Assembly (NCBI RefSeq): GCF_905207245.1
Contig: NZ_CAJLKP010000016.1
Span: forward strand, 1 to 64,000
Source of the DNA: an uncultured Bacteroides sp.
Lineage (GTDB): Bacteria > Bacteroidota > Bacteroidia > Bacteroidales > Bacteroidaceae
Direction: 5' to 3'
DNA: 64,000 bases
The position numbers were made by a program, and so were the translations under genes. This document shows, one piece after another, positions 8,647 through 17,377 of the stretch. The notes under the pieces were generated by a model. That model made no database searches. It had not been told where the DNA came from and saw nothing but the letters and a program-made list of their open reading frames with translations. Every line of letters begins with the position of its first letter. The first letter of the stretch is position 1.

Positions 8647-10548
8647 ATGAAACGACTCAATTTCTTACTCAGCAGTTTGCTACTATGCATATGCTGCACT
8701 ATTCAAGCTAAAAACAAAGTGATAGAACAGCCTCCGTTCATCGTAAGCAGCACCACTTCTATCGAAGTCAGCAAAGTAGAGATTAGCGATACAGCTACCA
8801 TCCTGCACATCTACGCCAAATACCGGCCTAAGAACTGGATAAAGATTGCCGCAGGGAGTTATCTGAAAGACAATAACGGGGAAACTTATCCATTACGTTC
8901 GGGCATAGGCATCACACCGGACAAAGAATTCTGGATGCCGGAATCGGGCGAAGCGGAATTTCAATTAGTATTTCCTCCCCTCCCCGCCTCGGTTACCTCC
9001 GTAGACTTTACCGAAGGAGCCGACATAGAAAACGGTTTCAGCATTTGGGGGATACAACTGAAAGGCAAGAACCTGCCGAAACTTATACTGCCCAAAGAAG
9101 CCGTTGTACATAAGGTGGATATGAAAGCTGAATTACCTGAACCGGTCGTCGGATACGATAAAGCCATTCTGAAAGGTAAGTTGCTGGACTTTTACCCGGG
9201 CATGTCGTCGCCAATCACACTAGTTGCATGGGAAAGTGCCAAAGGTGACCTGTCGGAAATCCTGATAGATATTCAGTCGGATGGAAGTTTCAGCAAAGAA
9301 GTGCCATTGACAAGCAGCACGCCATGTACGATATATATGTCCGGTAGCAGTCCGCTCCAGATTTTCATGGAGCCGGGACAAACTACAGAAGTATACATTA
9401 ATATGCGTGAAATCTCTCGACGCAGTTCCAAATTCCACAAAGAGGGAAAACCTTACGGAGAAATCATATATATAAATGGTCCGTTGGCTGCCATAGCGCA
9501 AGAATTAAACCGGGATATGCCCGATACGAACATACAACAGAAAGTGTATAAGAATATAAAGGAGCTTGCCGGAATAGGTATAGATGCATATAAAGAACGT
9601 ATACTTAAAATTTCTGAGGAAGTGCAAACAGAAATAGACAAACTCTCCTGTAGTCCGGCAACACGCCAGTTGCTCACGAGCAACAACAAACTGTCTACCA
9701 TCGGATTATTACGTTCAGCAGCTAATTCACTGACATCGGCTGCCATTGAAGCCAATCAGTTGAAACGGGAAGAAGCACAAAAGTACTATCTGGAACTTGC
9801 CAGACAAGTACCCGACAACTATATTCCCAATGCTGATTTTGCACTACTGAATATTCCGCAAACAACCTTGTCCAGCCAATACGTAAACGTCATTGCAGCC
9901 TATTACAGCCGAAGTGAAGACTTTGCCAAAGCATGGGGAACCGACAGCGGCATCTTCTTTGATATTGCCCGAACCATTCCTATCTACCGGGGTATCAAGG
10001 ACTTCACGCCGATAACCGAAGAGCAAAAGGCATCTCTTGCTACCCTGCCCACCGCCTACCGTGATATGGTGATTGCTGCCAACAATGAATTACTGGCAAG
10101 AATTGAAGCCAATAAGAAAAAGACGGGCTTCACCGTTAATGAAGCCGGAGAGGTCAGCGACGAGGATCTTTTCGCCTCCATCATCAGCAAATTCAGTGGC
10201 AAAGTGCTATTGGTTGATTTCTGGGCTACCTGGTGCGGTCCGTGCCGCATGGCCAACAAAGAAATGATACCTATGAAAGAAGAGCTGAAAGACAAAGATA
10301 TCGTGTATCTGTACATCACCGGTGAAACTTCTCCGTTGAAGACCTGGGAGAATATGATTCCTGATATTCATGGTGAACACTACCGCGTAACGGCCGCTCA
10401 ATGGAACTATCTGGGTAAGAGTTTCAATATTTCAGGTGTTCCCACCTATCTTATTATAGACCGCGAAGGAAATATAAAATACAGGCAAGTAGGTTTCCCA
10501 GGTGTGAACACCATGAAAGAGGAACTTCTAAAGGTTGCCGGTAAATAA
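8647..10548 (+). CDS. TlpA-like thioredoxin-domain protein, exported
   Basis: A 633-aa protein with a signal peptide (MKRLNFLLSSLLLCICCTIQA), a beta-rich N-terminal half, a helical middle region, and a C-terminal thioredoxin domain with WCGPC (Trp529, Cys530, Cys533) and the cis-proline segment ISGVPTYLIIDREG. It should be a periplasmic or envelope-attached thiol-disulfide oxidoreductase of the TlpA/ResA type. A TTG at 8626 gives a longer frame, but the promoter box at 8621-8628 makes that impossible as a start, so ATG 8647 is chosen, with a very short leader. The operator over its promoter matches that of the BlaI gene. A strong terminator hairpin follows at 10590-10623. Confidence 0.87.
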   Translation: MKRLNFLLSSLLLCICCTIQAKNKVIEQPPFIVSSTTSIEVSKVEISDTATILHIYAKYRPKNWIKIAAGSYLKDNNGETYPLRSGIGITPDKEFWMPESGEAEFQLVFPPLPASVTSVDFTEGADIENGFSIWGIQLKGKNLPKLILPKEAVVHKVDMKAELPEPVVGYDKAILKGKLLDFYPGMSSPITLVAWESAKGDLSEILIDIQSDGSFSKEVPLTSSTPCTIYMSGSSPLQIFMEPGQTTEVYINMREISRRSSKFHKEGKPYGEIIYINGPLAAIAQELNRDMPDTNIQQKVYKNIKELAGIGIDAYKERILKISEEVQTEIDKLSCSPATRQLLTSNNKLSTIGLLRSAANSLTSAAIEANQLKREEAQKYYLELARQVPDNYIPNADFALLNIPQTTLSSQYVNVIAAYYSRSEDFAKAWGTDSGIFFDIARTIPIYRGIKDFTPITEEQKASLATLPTAYRDMVIAANNELLARIEANKKKTGFTVNEAGEVSDEDLFASIISKFSGKVLLVDFWATWCGPCRMANKEMIPMKEELKDKDIVYLYITGETSPLKTWENMIPDIHGEHYRVTAAQWNYLGKSFNISGVPTYLIIDREGNIKYRQVGFPGVNTMKEELLKVAGK

Positions 10549-10589
10549 GAAAAGATAGCAAACCTGCACAAGGTGAAGTTGATAAAGAC

Positions 10590-10623
10590 ACTGCCCATCA
10601 TTTTCGTGGAAATGATGGGCAGT
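10590..10623. terminator. bidirectional terminator hairpin
   Basis: ACTGCCCATCATTTT and AAATGATGGGCAGT pair around a small loop, giving a perfect GC-containing stem between the convergent thioredoxin and oxidoreductase genes. Confidence 0.85.
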
Positions 10624-10633
10624 TGCATTTAGT

Positions 10634-12184
10634 TTATTTCTTATCCGGTTCCACTTGCCACTCTTTGGCTCCCTGTTCCTTCAATTTACTTGTAATTGCC
10701 TTAGCTTTATCCATAGCCTCTTTTTCTTCTTCGGGACTTGCATAGGCAAACTTATAGCCTTTCACAACATTCCACTCGCCACGGGTAAAATCGGGAAACT
10801 CTACAGCAGCACAATTGTTATCCATAGAAAGCTCACCCAGTTCGGCCAGGCAGCACCATTCAGCCAAGTCATACACATCCAAATCTAAAGGCAAGCCATT
10901 CTGCAGACAATACACCAACCGGCTATCCATAATGAAGTCCATACCTCCATGACCTCCTACTTCCTTAGCCAACTCACCATATTTCTTCAATATCGGATGT
11001 TGGAATTTATCTACAAGCGCCTGCATTTCTTCCTTCGGCAGGAAACTATGCGTATTCAGATTATCAACTTGCGGTTCTACACCCGAAGCAGCCAGTTGCT
11101 TGGAGTCGAGCGCGTAGCCCTCAATCGGGTACTTATTTGCAAATCCTTTGGTACCGGTAAGCTGATATAAACGGTTATAGGGCTGCGGTGTCATCACATT
11201 ATGTTGTATTTCAATAACCTTTCCGTTAGCAGTACGAATCAAAGTGGTAGTATGATCACCATTACGGAAATCATCACATGCCTCTCCGGTTCTCTTTTCT
11301 ACCAGGTCTTTACCTACAACGGACTTCGTATCCATAGCCACCAGTGTCACCATACGGTCGCCACGATGAATATCAAACGCTTGTGCTACAGGGCCAAGAC
11401 CATGCGTAGCATATACATCTCCACGATGCTTTTTATTGTAATCCAGACGCCAGCCCAACTTATCATTCTCACCATCTTTCCAGTAATGATCCCAGAATGG
11501 GCTCAGTTCGTGGATATAAGCCCCCTGTCCGCGAATGATTTCACCAAATACGCCTTGCTGGGCCATATTCAGCGTATTCATTTCAAACCAGTCATAGCAG
11601 CAATTTTCCAGTATCATGCAGTGCTTGCGGGTCTTTTCACTCATATTAATCAGGTCCCAGCACTCCTGAAGATTCATAGCAGAAGGCACCTCTATCGCCA
11701 CGTGCTTTCCATTTTCCATGGCACACATAGCTACGGGGAAGTGATGCAGCCAATCGGTAGCAACATAAACAAGATCTATATCATCACGTTTGCAAAGTTC
11801 TTCATATCCTTTTTCTCCGGAATAAACGGCAGCCTTAGGCAAGGATGCTTTCTCCAGATACTTCTGGCAATTCTCTGCGCGCGATTGCTCATAATCGCAA
11901 AGAGCCACAATCTGCGTACCGGGAATGTGAGTGAAGCGTTCCACAGCTCCGGGACCACGCATACCCAAACCAACGAACCCTACACGAACTACTTCTATCT
12001 TCGGAGTAGTCAGCCCGATTACACTTTGCTGCCCTGCCGGACGCTCAGGAGTTTTCACTACAATGGTTCCATTCTTCCACTCCCACTGAGTTCCCTTATC
12101 ATTAGTCTGCACAGTAGAATTCTGAGAAGTGCATGCACACAAAGCGACACACATACCCAATAACAATGATTTCAAAATTCTCAT
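10634..12184 (-). CDS. Gfo/Idh/MocA family lipoprotein, GH109-like
   Basis: A 516-aa protein with a lipoprotein signal (MRILKSLLLGMCVALCACTS, lipobox Cys about residue 18). The Rossmann core carries VRVGFVGLGMRGPGAVERF for NAD binding, then ALCDYEQS and the family motif AIEVPSAMNL. The length, the CDDFRNGDHTTTL segment and the secreted location fit the GH109 alpha-N-acetylgalactosaminidase group, which uses tightly bound NAD, better than cytosolic sugar dehydrogenases. That would suit mucin or glycolipid glycans. GH109 versus a plain dehydrogenase cannot be decided without alignment. A promoter box lies at 12239-12246. Confidence 0.75.
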   Translation of the reverse strand: MRILKSLLLGMCVALCACTSQNSTVQTNDKGTQWEWKNGTIVVKTPERPAGQQSVIGLTTPKIEVVRVGFVGLGMRGPGAVERFTHIPGTQIVALCDYEQSRAENCQKYLEKASLPKAAVYSGEKGYEELCKRDDIDLVYVATDWLHHFPVAMCAMENGKHVAIEVPSAMNLQECWDLINMSEKTRKHCMILENCCYDWFEMNTLNMAQQGVFGEIIRGQGAYIHELSPFWDHYWKDGENDKLGWRLDYNKKHRGDVYATHGLGPVAQAFDIHRGDRMVTLVAMDTKSVVGKDLVEKRTGEACDDFRNGDHTTTLIRTANGKVIEIQHNVMTPQPYNRLYQLTGTKGFANKYPIEGYALDSKQLAASGVEPQVDNLNTHSFLPKEEMQALVDKFQHPILKKYGELAKEVGGHGGMDFIMDSRLVYCLQNGLPLDLDVYDLAEWCCLAELGELSMDNNCAAVEFPDFTRGEWNVVKGYKFAYASPEEEKEAMDKAKAITSKLKEQGAKEWQVEPDKK

Positions 12185-12238
12185 AACTATTAAATTTAAA
12201 GTAATTAAGTTTGTATTGTATTCTAATATATAAGACTA

Positions 12239-12246
12239 CAAAAATA
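12239..12246 (-). promoter_or_regulatory. -7 box for the GH109-like gene
   Basis: The minus strand reads TATTTTTG, fitting TAnnTTTG, about 55 nt upstream of the start codon at 12184. Confidence 0.5.
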
Positions 12247-12318
12247 CATCACTGTGGGAATAAATGCCACATACGCTACAATAGTTTAGATTAATTAACT
12301 CACTGCCCGTTGCTTTAT

Positions 12319-12339
12319 TACGAACTTTTCGTAGCTTTG
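12319..12339 (+). promoter_or_regulatory. BlaI-type operator overlapping the blaI promoter
   Basis: TACGAA-CTT-TTCGTA (12319-12333) overlaps the -7 box TAGCTTTG (12332-12339), with a partial -33 GTTG 19 nt upstream. It is identical in both half-sites and placement to the element before the thioredoxin gene at 8608-8628. Its position in front of the repressor's own gene fits autoregulation by the BlaI-like protein. Confidence 0.75.
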
Positions 12340-12368
12340 CATTGAATTCATTTTAATACTTTATTTCC

Positions 12369-12731
12369 ATGGAAAAATTAACAATACAAGAAGAAGAAGT
12401 AATGATCTACATCTGGGAACTGGGTAGTTGCTTCGTAAAAGACATTGTTGCCAAATATCCCAAACCGGCACCTCCTTACACAACCGTAGCGTCCATCGTT
12501 AAAAACCTGGAACGCAAAAAGTATGTCACAGCCGCCCGTGTGGGCAATACGTATCAATACACACCCGCCATTCGGGAAAGCGAATACAAACGCACTTTCA
12601 TGAGCGGCTTTGTGCATAACTATTTTGAGAATTCATACAAGGAAATGGTTTCGTTCTTCGCCAAAGAGCAAAAGATTTCGACCAATGACCTGAAAGATAT
12701 TATTGAAATGATTGAAAAAGGGAAAGAGTGA
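12369..12731 (+). CDS. BlaI/MecI/CopY family transcriptional repressor
   Basis: A 120-aa winged-helix repressor. LTIQEEEVMIYIWELGSCFV begins the helix-turn-helix domain, and PAPPYTTVASIVKNLERKKYV is the recognition helix and wing region typical of BlaI/MecI (the YTTV.. motif). The C-terminal helix forms the dimer and carries the region that the partner protease normally cleaves. It is directly followed by a BlaR1-like M56 metallopeptidase. An operator-like palindrome covers its promoter. The set of genes it controls probably includes the thioredoxin gene at 8647, judged from the shared palindrome. Confidence 0.93.
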   Translation: MEKLTIQEEEVMIYIWELGSCFVKDIVAKYPKPAPPYTTVASIVKNLERKKYVTAARVGNTYQYTPAIRESEYKRTFMSGFVHNYFENSYKEMVSFFAKEQKISTNDLKDIIEMIEKGKE

Positions 12732-12834
12732 AGATTTATGATTTTTGATTTATGATTTATATCATCCGGAATAAGGAAGAACTTTTCATAAATCAAGAAA
12801 TACATAATTCATAAATTATAAATCACAAATTTAT
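12731..12834. repeat. ATAAATC word inverted repeat between blaI and blaR1
   Basis: Left arm 12731-12760 (GATTTATGATT words) begins at the last base of the blaI stop codon. The right arm at 12788-12831 is its imperfect reverse complement. It fills nearly the whole gap between blaI and the M56 gene and could form a weak A/T hairpin that tunes the ratio of the two proteins. Confidence 0.6.
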
Positions 12835-14862
12835 ATGTTGGCCTATTTTCTAAAAATCAACGTAGCCATTGCGCTGTTTTATGCGTTCTACCGGCTGTTT
12901 TTCTATAAAGACACGTTCTTCACGTGGCGCAGGGTAGCATTACTCTGTTTCTTTGCCGTATCCGCCGTCTATCCACTGCTGAATATACAAGCATGGATTA
13001 CGGAGCAGGAACCTATGGTAGCAATGGCAGATTTGTATGCCGACATCGTTTTGCCGGAACTCACCTTTACACCGGAACAAGCCACTTTCGACTGGAAAAC
13101 GCTTTTGCTCCAAACGGCAGGTTTCATCTATTGGGGAGTAGTAATCATATTGGCTATCCGTCTCCTCATACAACTTGCAGGCATTATCCGACTGACTTTC
13201 CGTTGTCGAAAAACACGAATTGAAAATGCCAATGTACATCTGCTCAAACAAGCGGGCGGACCTTTCTCTTTCTTTCACTGGATATTCATTCATCCGGATT
13301 CGCACACCAAAGATGAACTAAGCGAAATATTAATTCACGAACAAACCCATGCCAATCAATGGCATTCCATCGATGTACTTGTCAGTGAAAGCGTATGCGT
13401 ATTCTGCTGGTTCAATCCTTTTGCCTGGCTCATGAAACGGGAAATCCGCACCAATCTGGAATATCTGGCGGACAACCGTGTATTGGAAACCGGGCATGAT
13501 TCCAAAGCCTATCAGTATCATCTGTTAGGATTATCCCATCATAAGGCTGCAGCAACTATCTATAACAGTTTTAATGTATTACCCTTAAAAAAACGCATCA
13601 AAATGATGAACAAAAAGAGAACCCGAGAAATAGGGAGAACTAAGTATCTTATGTTCCTCCCCTTGGCAGCCTTACTAATGATTATCAGCAACATCGAAGC
13701 TGTGGCACGCACCACGAAAGAAGTTGCCAGAGATGTCATAGAGGCTGTGGAAGATAATCTGACGACGGATACAACGGCGCCGGATATGGAAGTTGCTACT
13801 GAAACGGCACCGCTGGAAACACCGGCACCGCAACAGGATAAAGACAAACTTGTGAGCTACAAAGGAGTAGTAGTGGATAAAGACGGAAAAGCAGTGGAAG
13901 GCGCTGAGTTTTTCGTTGATGGAGACCACAAACTACCACAAGGCCAATCGTATGTCACGGGAAAGAACGGTAATTTTTCTTTCAAAGCATTCGAGAATGC
14001 TAAAATGATAGTAATTTGGAAAAAAGATGGGAAAATGATGGGAGTACCCGTCACTGTCAACAAAGAAGACAACTCCAACATGAAGATCGTCATGAATAGG
14101 GAATGGCAAAATCCGCCTGTCGATGATCCTGATAATCCAGTATTTGAAGTAGTGGAACAAATGCCTGAATTTCCGGATGGTGGAATGTCCGGCCTGATGC
14201 AATTTTTATCGAAAAACATCAGATATCCGGTAAATGCACAGAAGAATAATACGCAAGGACGCGTTACGGTACAATTTATTGTAAATGCAGACGGAAGCGT
14301 CTCCAACATAGGGATTATCCGTGGAGTAGACCCGGAATTGGATGGTGAAGCGGTACGCGTTATCAGCACAATGCCAAATTGGAAACCGGGTATGCAAAAA
14401 GGAAAAGCTGTACGGGTGAAATATACAGTTCCTGTTATGTTCCGCTTATCGGATGATGGTCAAAAAGAGGAGTATAAGCCTGTACCTAAAATTGATGAAA
14501 CCGTTGTCGTGGGATATGTTCCCAAACAAACCCCTGCAGAGGAAGATCCGATTTTTGAGGTGGTTGAAAATATGCCTGAATTTCCCGGTGGTATGGGAGG
14601 GCTGATGCAATATCTGTCTAAGAATATCAAATATCCGGTAGAGGCACAAAAAGCAGGAATCCAAGGACGAGTTATAATGCAAGTCATTATTGATAAAAAC
14701 GGTAATGTAACCAATCCTAAAGTTACCCAACCCGTAGACCCCTTATTGGATACAGAAGCGATTCGCGTCACCACAAGTATGCCTAAATGGAAACCCGGTA
14801 CACAAAGAGGAATGCCGGTCAATGTAAAATATACATTCCCTATCGTATTCAGATTGCAATAA
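12835..14862 (+). CDS. BlaR1-like M56 metallopeptidase with two TonB_C domains
   Basis: A 675-aa inner-membrane sensor protease. Membrane helices lie at about 5-24, 33-50 and 95-120, and a fourth near 273-290. The zinc site HEQTH is at 168-172, with the downstream NLEYLADN (Glu209) as the likely third ligand, as in BlaR1/MecR1. After the last helix the sensor is not a penicillin-binding domain. It is a carboxypeptidase-regulatory-like beta domain (about 340-420) followed by two TonB C-terminal domains of about 105 residues each (about 433-542 and 568-675). It probably cleaves or inactivates the BlaI-like repressor when an envelope signal is sensed. A stem-loop follows the gene. Confidence 0.88.
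   Translation: MLAYFLKINVAIALFYAFYRLFFYKDTFFTWRRVALLCFFAVSAVYPLLNIQAWITEQEPMVAMADLYADIVLPELTFTPEQATFDWKTLLLQTAGFIYWGVVIILAIRLLIQLAGIIRLTFRCRKTRIENANVHLLKQAGGPFSFFHWIFIHPDSHTKDELSEILIHEQTHANQWHSIDVLVSESVCVFCWFNPFAWLMKREIRTNLEYLADNRVLETGHDSKAYQYHLLGLSHHKAAATIYNSFNVLPLKKRIKMMNKKRTREIGRTKYLMFLPLAALLMIISNIEAVARTTKEVARDVIEAVEDNLTTDTTAPDMEVATETAPLETPAPQQDKDKLVSYKGVVVDKDGKAVEGAEFFVDGDHKLPQGQSYVTGKNGNFSFKAFENAKMIVIWKKDGKMMGVPVTVNKEDNSNMKIVMNREWQNPPVDDPDNPVFEVVEQMPEFPDGGMSGLMQFLSKNIRYPVNAQKNNTQGRVTVQFIVNADGSVSNIGIIRGVDPELDGEAVRVISTMPNWKPGMQKGKAVRVKYTVPVMFRLSDDGQKEEYKPVPKIDETVVVGYVPKQTPAEEDPIFEVVENMPEFPGGMGGLMQYLSKNIKYPVEAQKAGIQGRVIMQVIIDKNGNVTNPKVTQPVDPLLDTEAIRVTTSMPKWKPGTQRGMPVNVKYTFPIVFRLQ
14131..14856 (+). 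repeat. internal duplication of TonB_C domain
   Basis: The protein encoded at 14131-14448 is repeated at 14541-14856. Both copies begin with (I/V)FEVVE.MPEFP.GG and share the YPV.AQ and GRV segments. The second copy ends KYTFPIVFRL, the first KYTVPVMFRL. The two copies have diverged, so the duplication is not recent. Confidence 0.8.
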
Positions 14863-14915
14863 AACAATCTTATTTTAACATTAATTCTCTCTCACATTAA
14901 AGATTATCTGCAATG

Positions 14916-14954
14916 TCCTACTCCTGATTTTTAACAGCTCAATCAGGAGTAGGA
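14916..14954. terminator. stem-loop after blaR1, before the second tlpA
   Basis: TCCTACTCCTGATT (14916-14929) pairs perfectly with 14941-14954 around an 11-nt loop. There is no long T run after it. It may be a partial terminator or attenuator between the M56 gene and the TlpA gene 28 bp downstream. Confidence 0.6.
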
Positions 14955-14981
14955 TGCGGATAACCATTAACAATCCATGCC

Positions 14982-16181
14982 ATGAACAAACTAATCTGCA
15001 TATTTCCTTTCTTACTCATAATCAATACAATCCATGCGCAAGAAGGCAAAAGAGAATATCTACAAAAGGTACTCGCTAATCTTGAGAAAATAGAGTCGGC
15101 AAGCTACACGAGTTTTAATGAATCCTGGCAGCCTGGTGATACAGTTCCAATATTCACTAATTCTGATTATACCAATGAATACAATAATCCGAGTGATAGC
15201 ACCATTGGAGCAAGTTATGCTTCTTTCGAAACGAAAGACATGGAAAAAATGACCTTTTGCTATGACGGTCATAAAAGAGTGCTGGTGTATGATGAGCACA
15301 AAGCAATCGTGGAAGACAACTTCACCGCCCGACCGCTTCCTTTCAGACCATTGAGTGGTCCTTTTTATAACTATACAAAAAACATAATAAAATATGCCCT
15401 GCAAACAAAGGATAATATAACCGTTGATTTACAAGATAAAGGTAATGATTATTTTTTCAGATTAGTTATTGAAGAAGATACGCAAGTGGAATTTTTCGGA
15501 AAAGCCTGCCACATGCCGAAACCACCATTTTATGTAGAACCGACCTCAATCTATGAGCTATGGATACGTAAGTCGGACAATTTACCTTATAAAGCACGGA
15601 GAGAAATGTCGCATGATATATCAGTTACGACTATTACATCTGTAGAATTCAACAAGTTGTCCATTAATGATTTCAATGTATCTGATTATTACCCAAAGGG
15701 GTATACTGTTGAACCATACAGCTATGGCAACAAAAAAGCCGCCTCAGCCCCCGAACTTACAGGCAAGCAAGCTCCGGAATGGACTTTAAACGACTCCAAT
15801 GGCAATCTGGTATCACTTGCCAACTTAAAAAGTAAAGTGTTGCTAATCAACTTTACCGGGATAGGTTGTGGTGCCTGTCAGGCTGCCGTTCCTTTTCTGA
15901 AAGAATTGAAAGGCAAATTCAGTAATGAAGATTTCGACCTTATAGCAATAGAAGGCTGGAGCCGGAAGGAACATTCCATTCAAGTTTATGCAAATAATAA
16001 AAAACTCAATTACACTATTCTGAATGCAAACGACCAAGTAATCAAAGACTATCAAACAGGGAATGCAGCCCCCTTCTTCTTCATACTGGACGAACATCAC
16101 ATTATCAGAAAAGTTATCAGGGGTTATGGCAATGAAAGAACAGACAAAGAAATTATGGATGCTATAACGGAATTATTATAG
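14982..16181 (+). CDS. TlpA family disulfide reductase, exported
   Basis: A 399-aa protein with a signal peptide (MNKLICIFPFLLIINTIHAQ), an N-terminal domain of about 230 residues that I cannot name, and a C-terminal TlpA/AhpC-like thioredoxin domain starting near GKQAPEWTLNDSNGNLVSL. The redox motif is CGAC (Cys296, Cys299) in place of the usual CxPC. The missing proline before the second Cys should alter its redox potential. It follows the BlaI/BlaR1 pair and, like the operator-linked 8647 gene, encodes a TlpA protein, so both may belong to one envelope-thiol response. Confidence 0.85.
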   Translation: MNKLICIFPFLLIINTIHAQEGKREYLQKVLANLEKIESASYTSFNESWQPGDTVPIFTNSDYTNEYNNPSDSTIGASYASFETKDMEKMTFCYDGHKRVLVYDEHKAIVEDNFTARPLPFRPLSGPFYNYTKNIIKYALQTKDNITVDLQDKGNDYFFRLVIEEDTQVEFFGKACHMPKPPFYVEPTSIYELWIRKSDNLPYKARREMSHDISVTTITSVEFNKLSINDFNVSDYYPKGYTVEPYSYGNKKAASAPELTGKQAPEWTLNDSNGNLVSLANLKSKVLLINFTGIGCGACQAAVPFLKELKGKFSNEDFDLIAIEGWSRKEHSIQVYANNKKLNYTILNANDQVIKDYQTGNAAPFFFILDEHHIIRKVIRGYGNERTDKEIMDAITELL

Positions 16182-16199
16182 AAACATACCCCAATAAAA

Positions 16200-16238
16200 A
16201 AACAGTAGATTGAGCTATCCATACTCAGTCTACTGTTT
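16200..16238. terminator. bidirectional terminator hairpin
   Basis: AAACAGTAGATTGAG (16200-16214) pairs with CTCAGTCTACTGTTT (16224-16238) with one G-U pair, followed by a T-rich run. It sits between the convergent TlpA and mrp genes. Confidence 0.85.
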
Positions 16239-16264
16239 CTTTTATAAATCATAAGAGATACTTC

Positions 16265-17365
16265 TTATTTTTGCATCTTCACCACTTCCGTCGGTGCCAT
16301 TTCCACATTCCGCTTATCTACCTGGCGAACTACACTTGCTGCTAATTGCAGGAAAGCACGTCCTGTCACAGTATTCTCGTCAAGCGCTACCGGTGTCCCT
16401 TTGTCTCCACTTTCGCAGATGCTTTGTACAATAGGAATTTGCCCCAATAAAGGTACATTCATTTCCTCTGCCAGCTTCTTGGCGCCTTCCTTACCGAAAA
16501 TATAGTATTTATTTTCCGGTAGTTCGGCAGGCGTAAACCAAGCCATATTCTCTACCAAACCGAGAATAGGTACATTTACCTTTTCATTGACAAACATATT
16601 GATACCTTTGCGGGCATCGGCCAATGCTACGGCTTGCGGAGTACTGACTACGATGGCCCCTGTCAAAGCGAGCGTCTGAACCACTGTCAGGTGAATATCG
16701 CTTGTACCGGGAGGCAGGTCGATAAGGAAATAATCAAGGTCGCCCCAATTCGCATCCGCTATCAGTTGCTTCAAGGCATTACTTGCCATGCCGCCACGCC
16801 ACAGGGTAGCCTGGTCAGGGTCTACAAAAAAGCCGATAGAGAGCAGTTTGATACCATATTTCTCAACAGGTATAATCAAATCACGACCACCTATATTCTC
16901 TGCATAAGGGCGTGCATCTTCCACCTGGAACATCTTCGGCATAGAAGGACCGAAAATATCAGCATCGAGCAGACCAACCTTATAACCCAGCTTTGCCAAA
17001 GACACCGCAAGATTGGCAGATACCGTCGATTTACCCACACCTCCTTTACCGGAAGAAATTCCAATAATATTCTTCACTTGCGGCAGCAACTTGCCCGGTT
17101 CGGAGCGTGCAGCCTGCTTGCTCTCCGTAGCGATGGAAACTTCAATCTCCTTAGATACATACGTGTGAATAGCCGCTTCTGCCGCCTTTACCACAGATTT
17201 CATAAAAGGGTCGGTCGGCTTCTCGAATATCAGTGAGAAACTAACCTTCATTCCATCAATACGTAAATTATCGGCAACCATCTCCGCCTCTACGAGGTTC
17301 TTTCCGGTACCGGGGTATCGCACTGTTGCCAGTGCATCTAAAATCAGTTTAGGATAAAGTGTCAT
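16265..17365 (-). CDS. Mrp/ApbC/NBP35-type ATP-binding protein
   Basis: A 366-aa protein with an N-terminal MIP18/DUF59 domain (about 1-90) and a P-loop ATPase domain (deviant Walker A GISSGKGGVGKSTVSANLA). These proteins carry or insert Fe-S clusters. The motif that normally holds two cluster-binding cysteines after ENM is here ENMAWFTPAELPENKYYIFG, with no Cys-X-X-Cys, so cluster handling must differ from the E. coli/Salmonella type or use another site. It is the last gene of the minus-strand housekeeping run, 12 bp after trmB, and ends at a terminator. Confidence 0.9.
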   Translation of the reverse strand: MTLYPKLILDALATVRYPGTGKNLVEAEMVADNLRIDGMKVSFSLIFEKPTDPFMKSVVKAAEAAIHTYVSKEIEVSIATESKQAARSEPGKLLPQVKNIIGISSGKGGVGKSTVSANLAVSLAKLGYKVGLLDADIFGPSMPKMFQVEDARPYAENIGGRDLIIPVEKYGIKLLSIGFFVDPDQATLWRGGMASNALKQLIADANWGDLDYFLIDLPPGTSDIHLTVVQTLALTGAIVVSTPQAVALADARKGINMFVNEKVNVPILGLVENMAWFTPAELPENKYYIFGKEGAKKLAEEMNVPLLGQIPIVQSICESGDKGTPVALDENTVTGRAFLQLAASVVRQVDKRNVEMAPTEVVKMQK

Positions 17366-17377
17366 AATCTAAAATGG

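Noticed and set aside
11201..12163. 320-codon plus-strand frame
   Set aside because: It lies wholly antisense to the GH109-like gene, whose protein has clear motifs and a promoter. The plus-strand frame is low-complexity and shows no family pattern.
12369..14862. beta-lactam resistance operon
   Set aside because: BlaI and BlaR1-like genes are present, but there is no beta-lactamase gene nearby and the sensor lacks a penicillin-binding domain.
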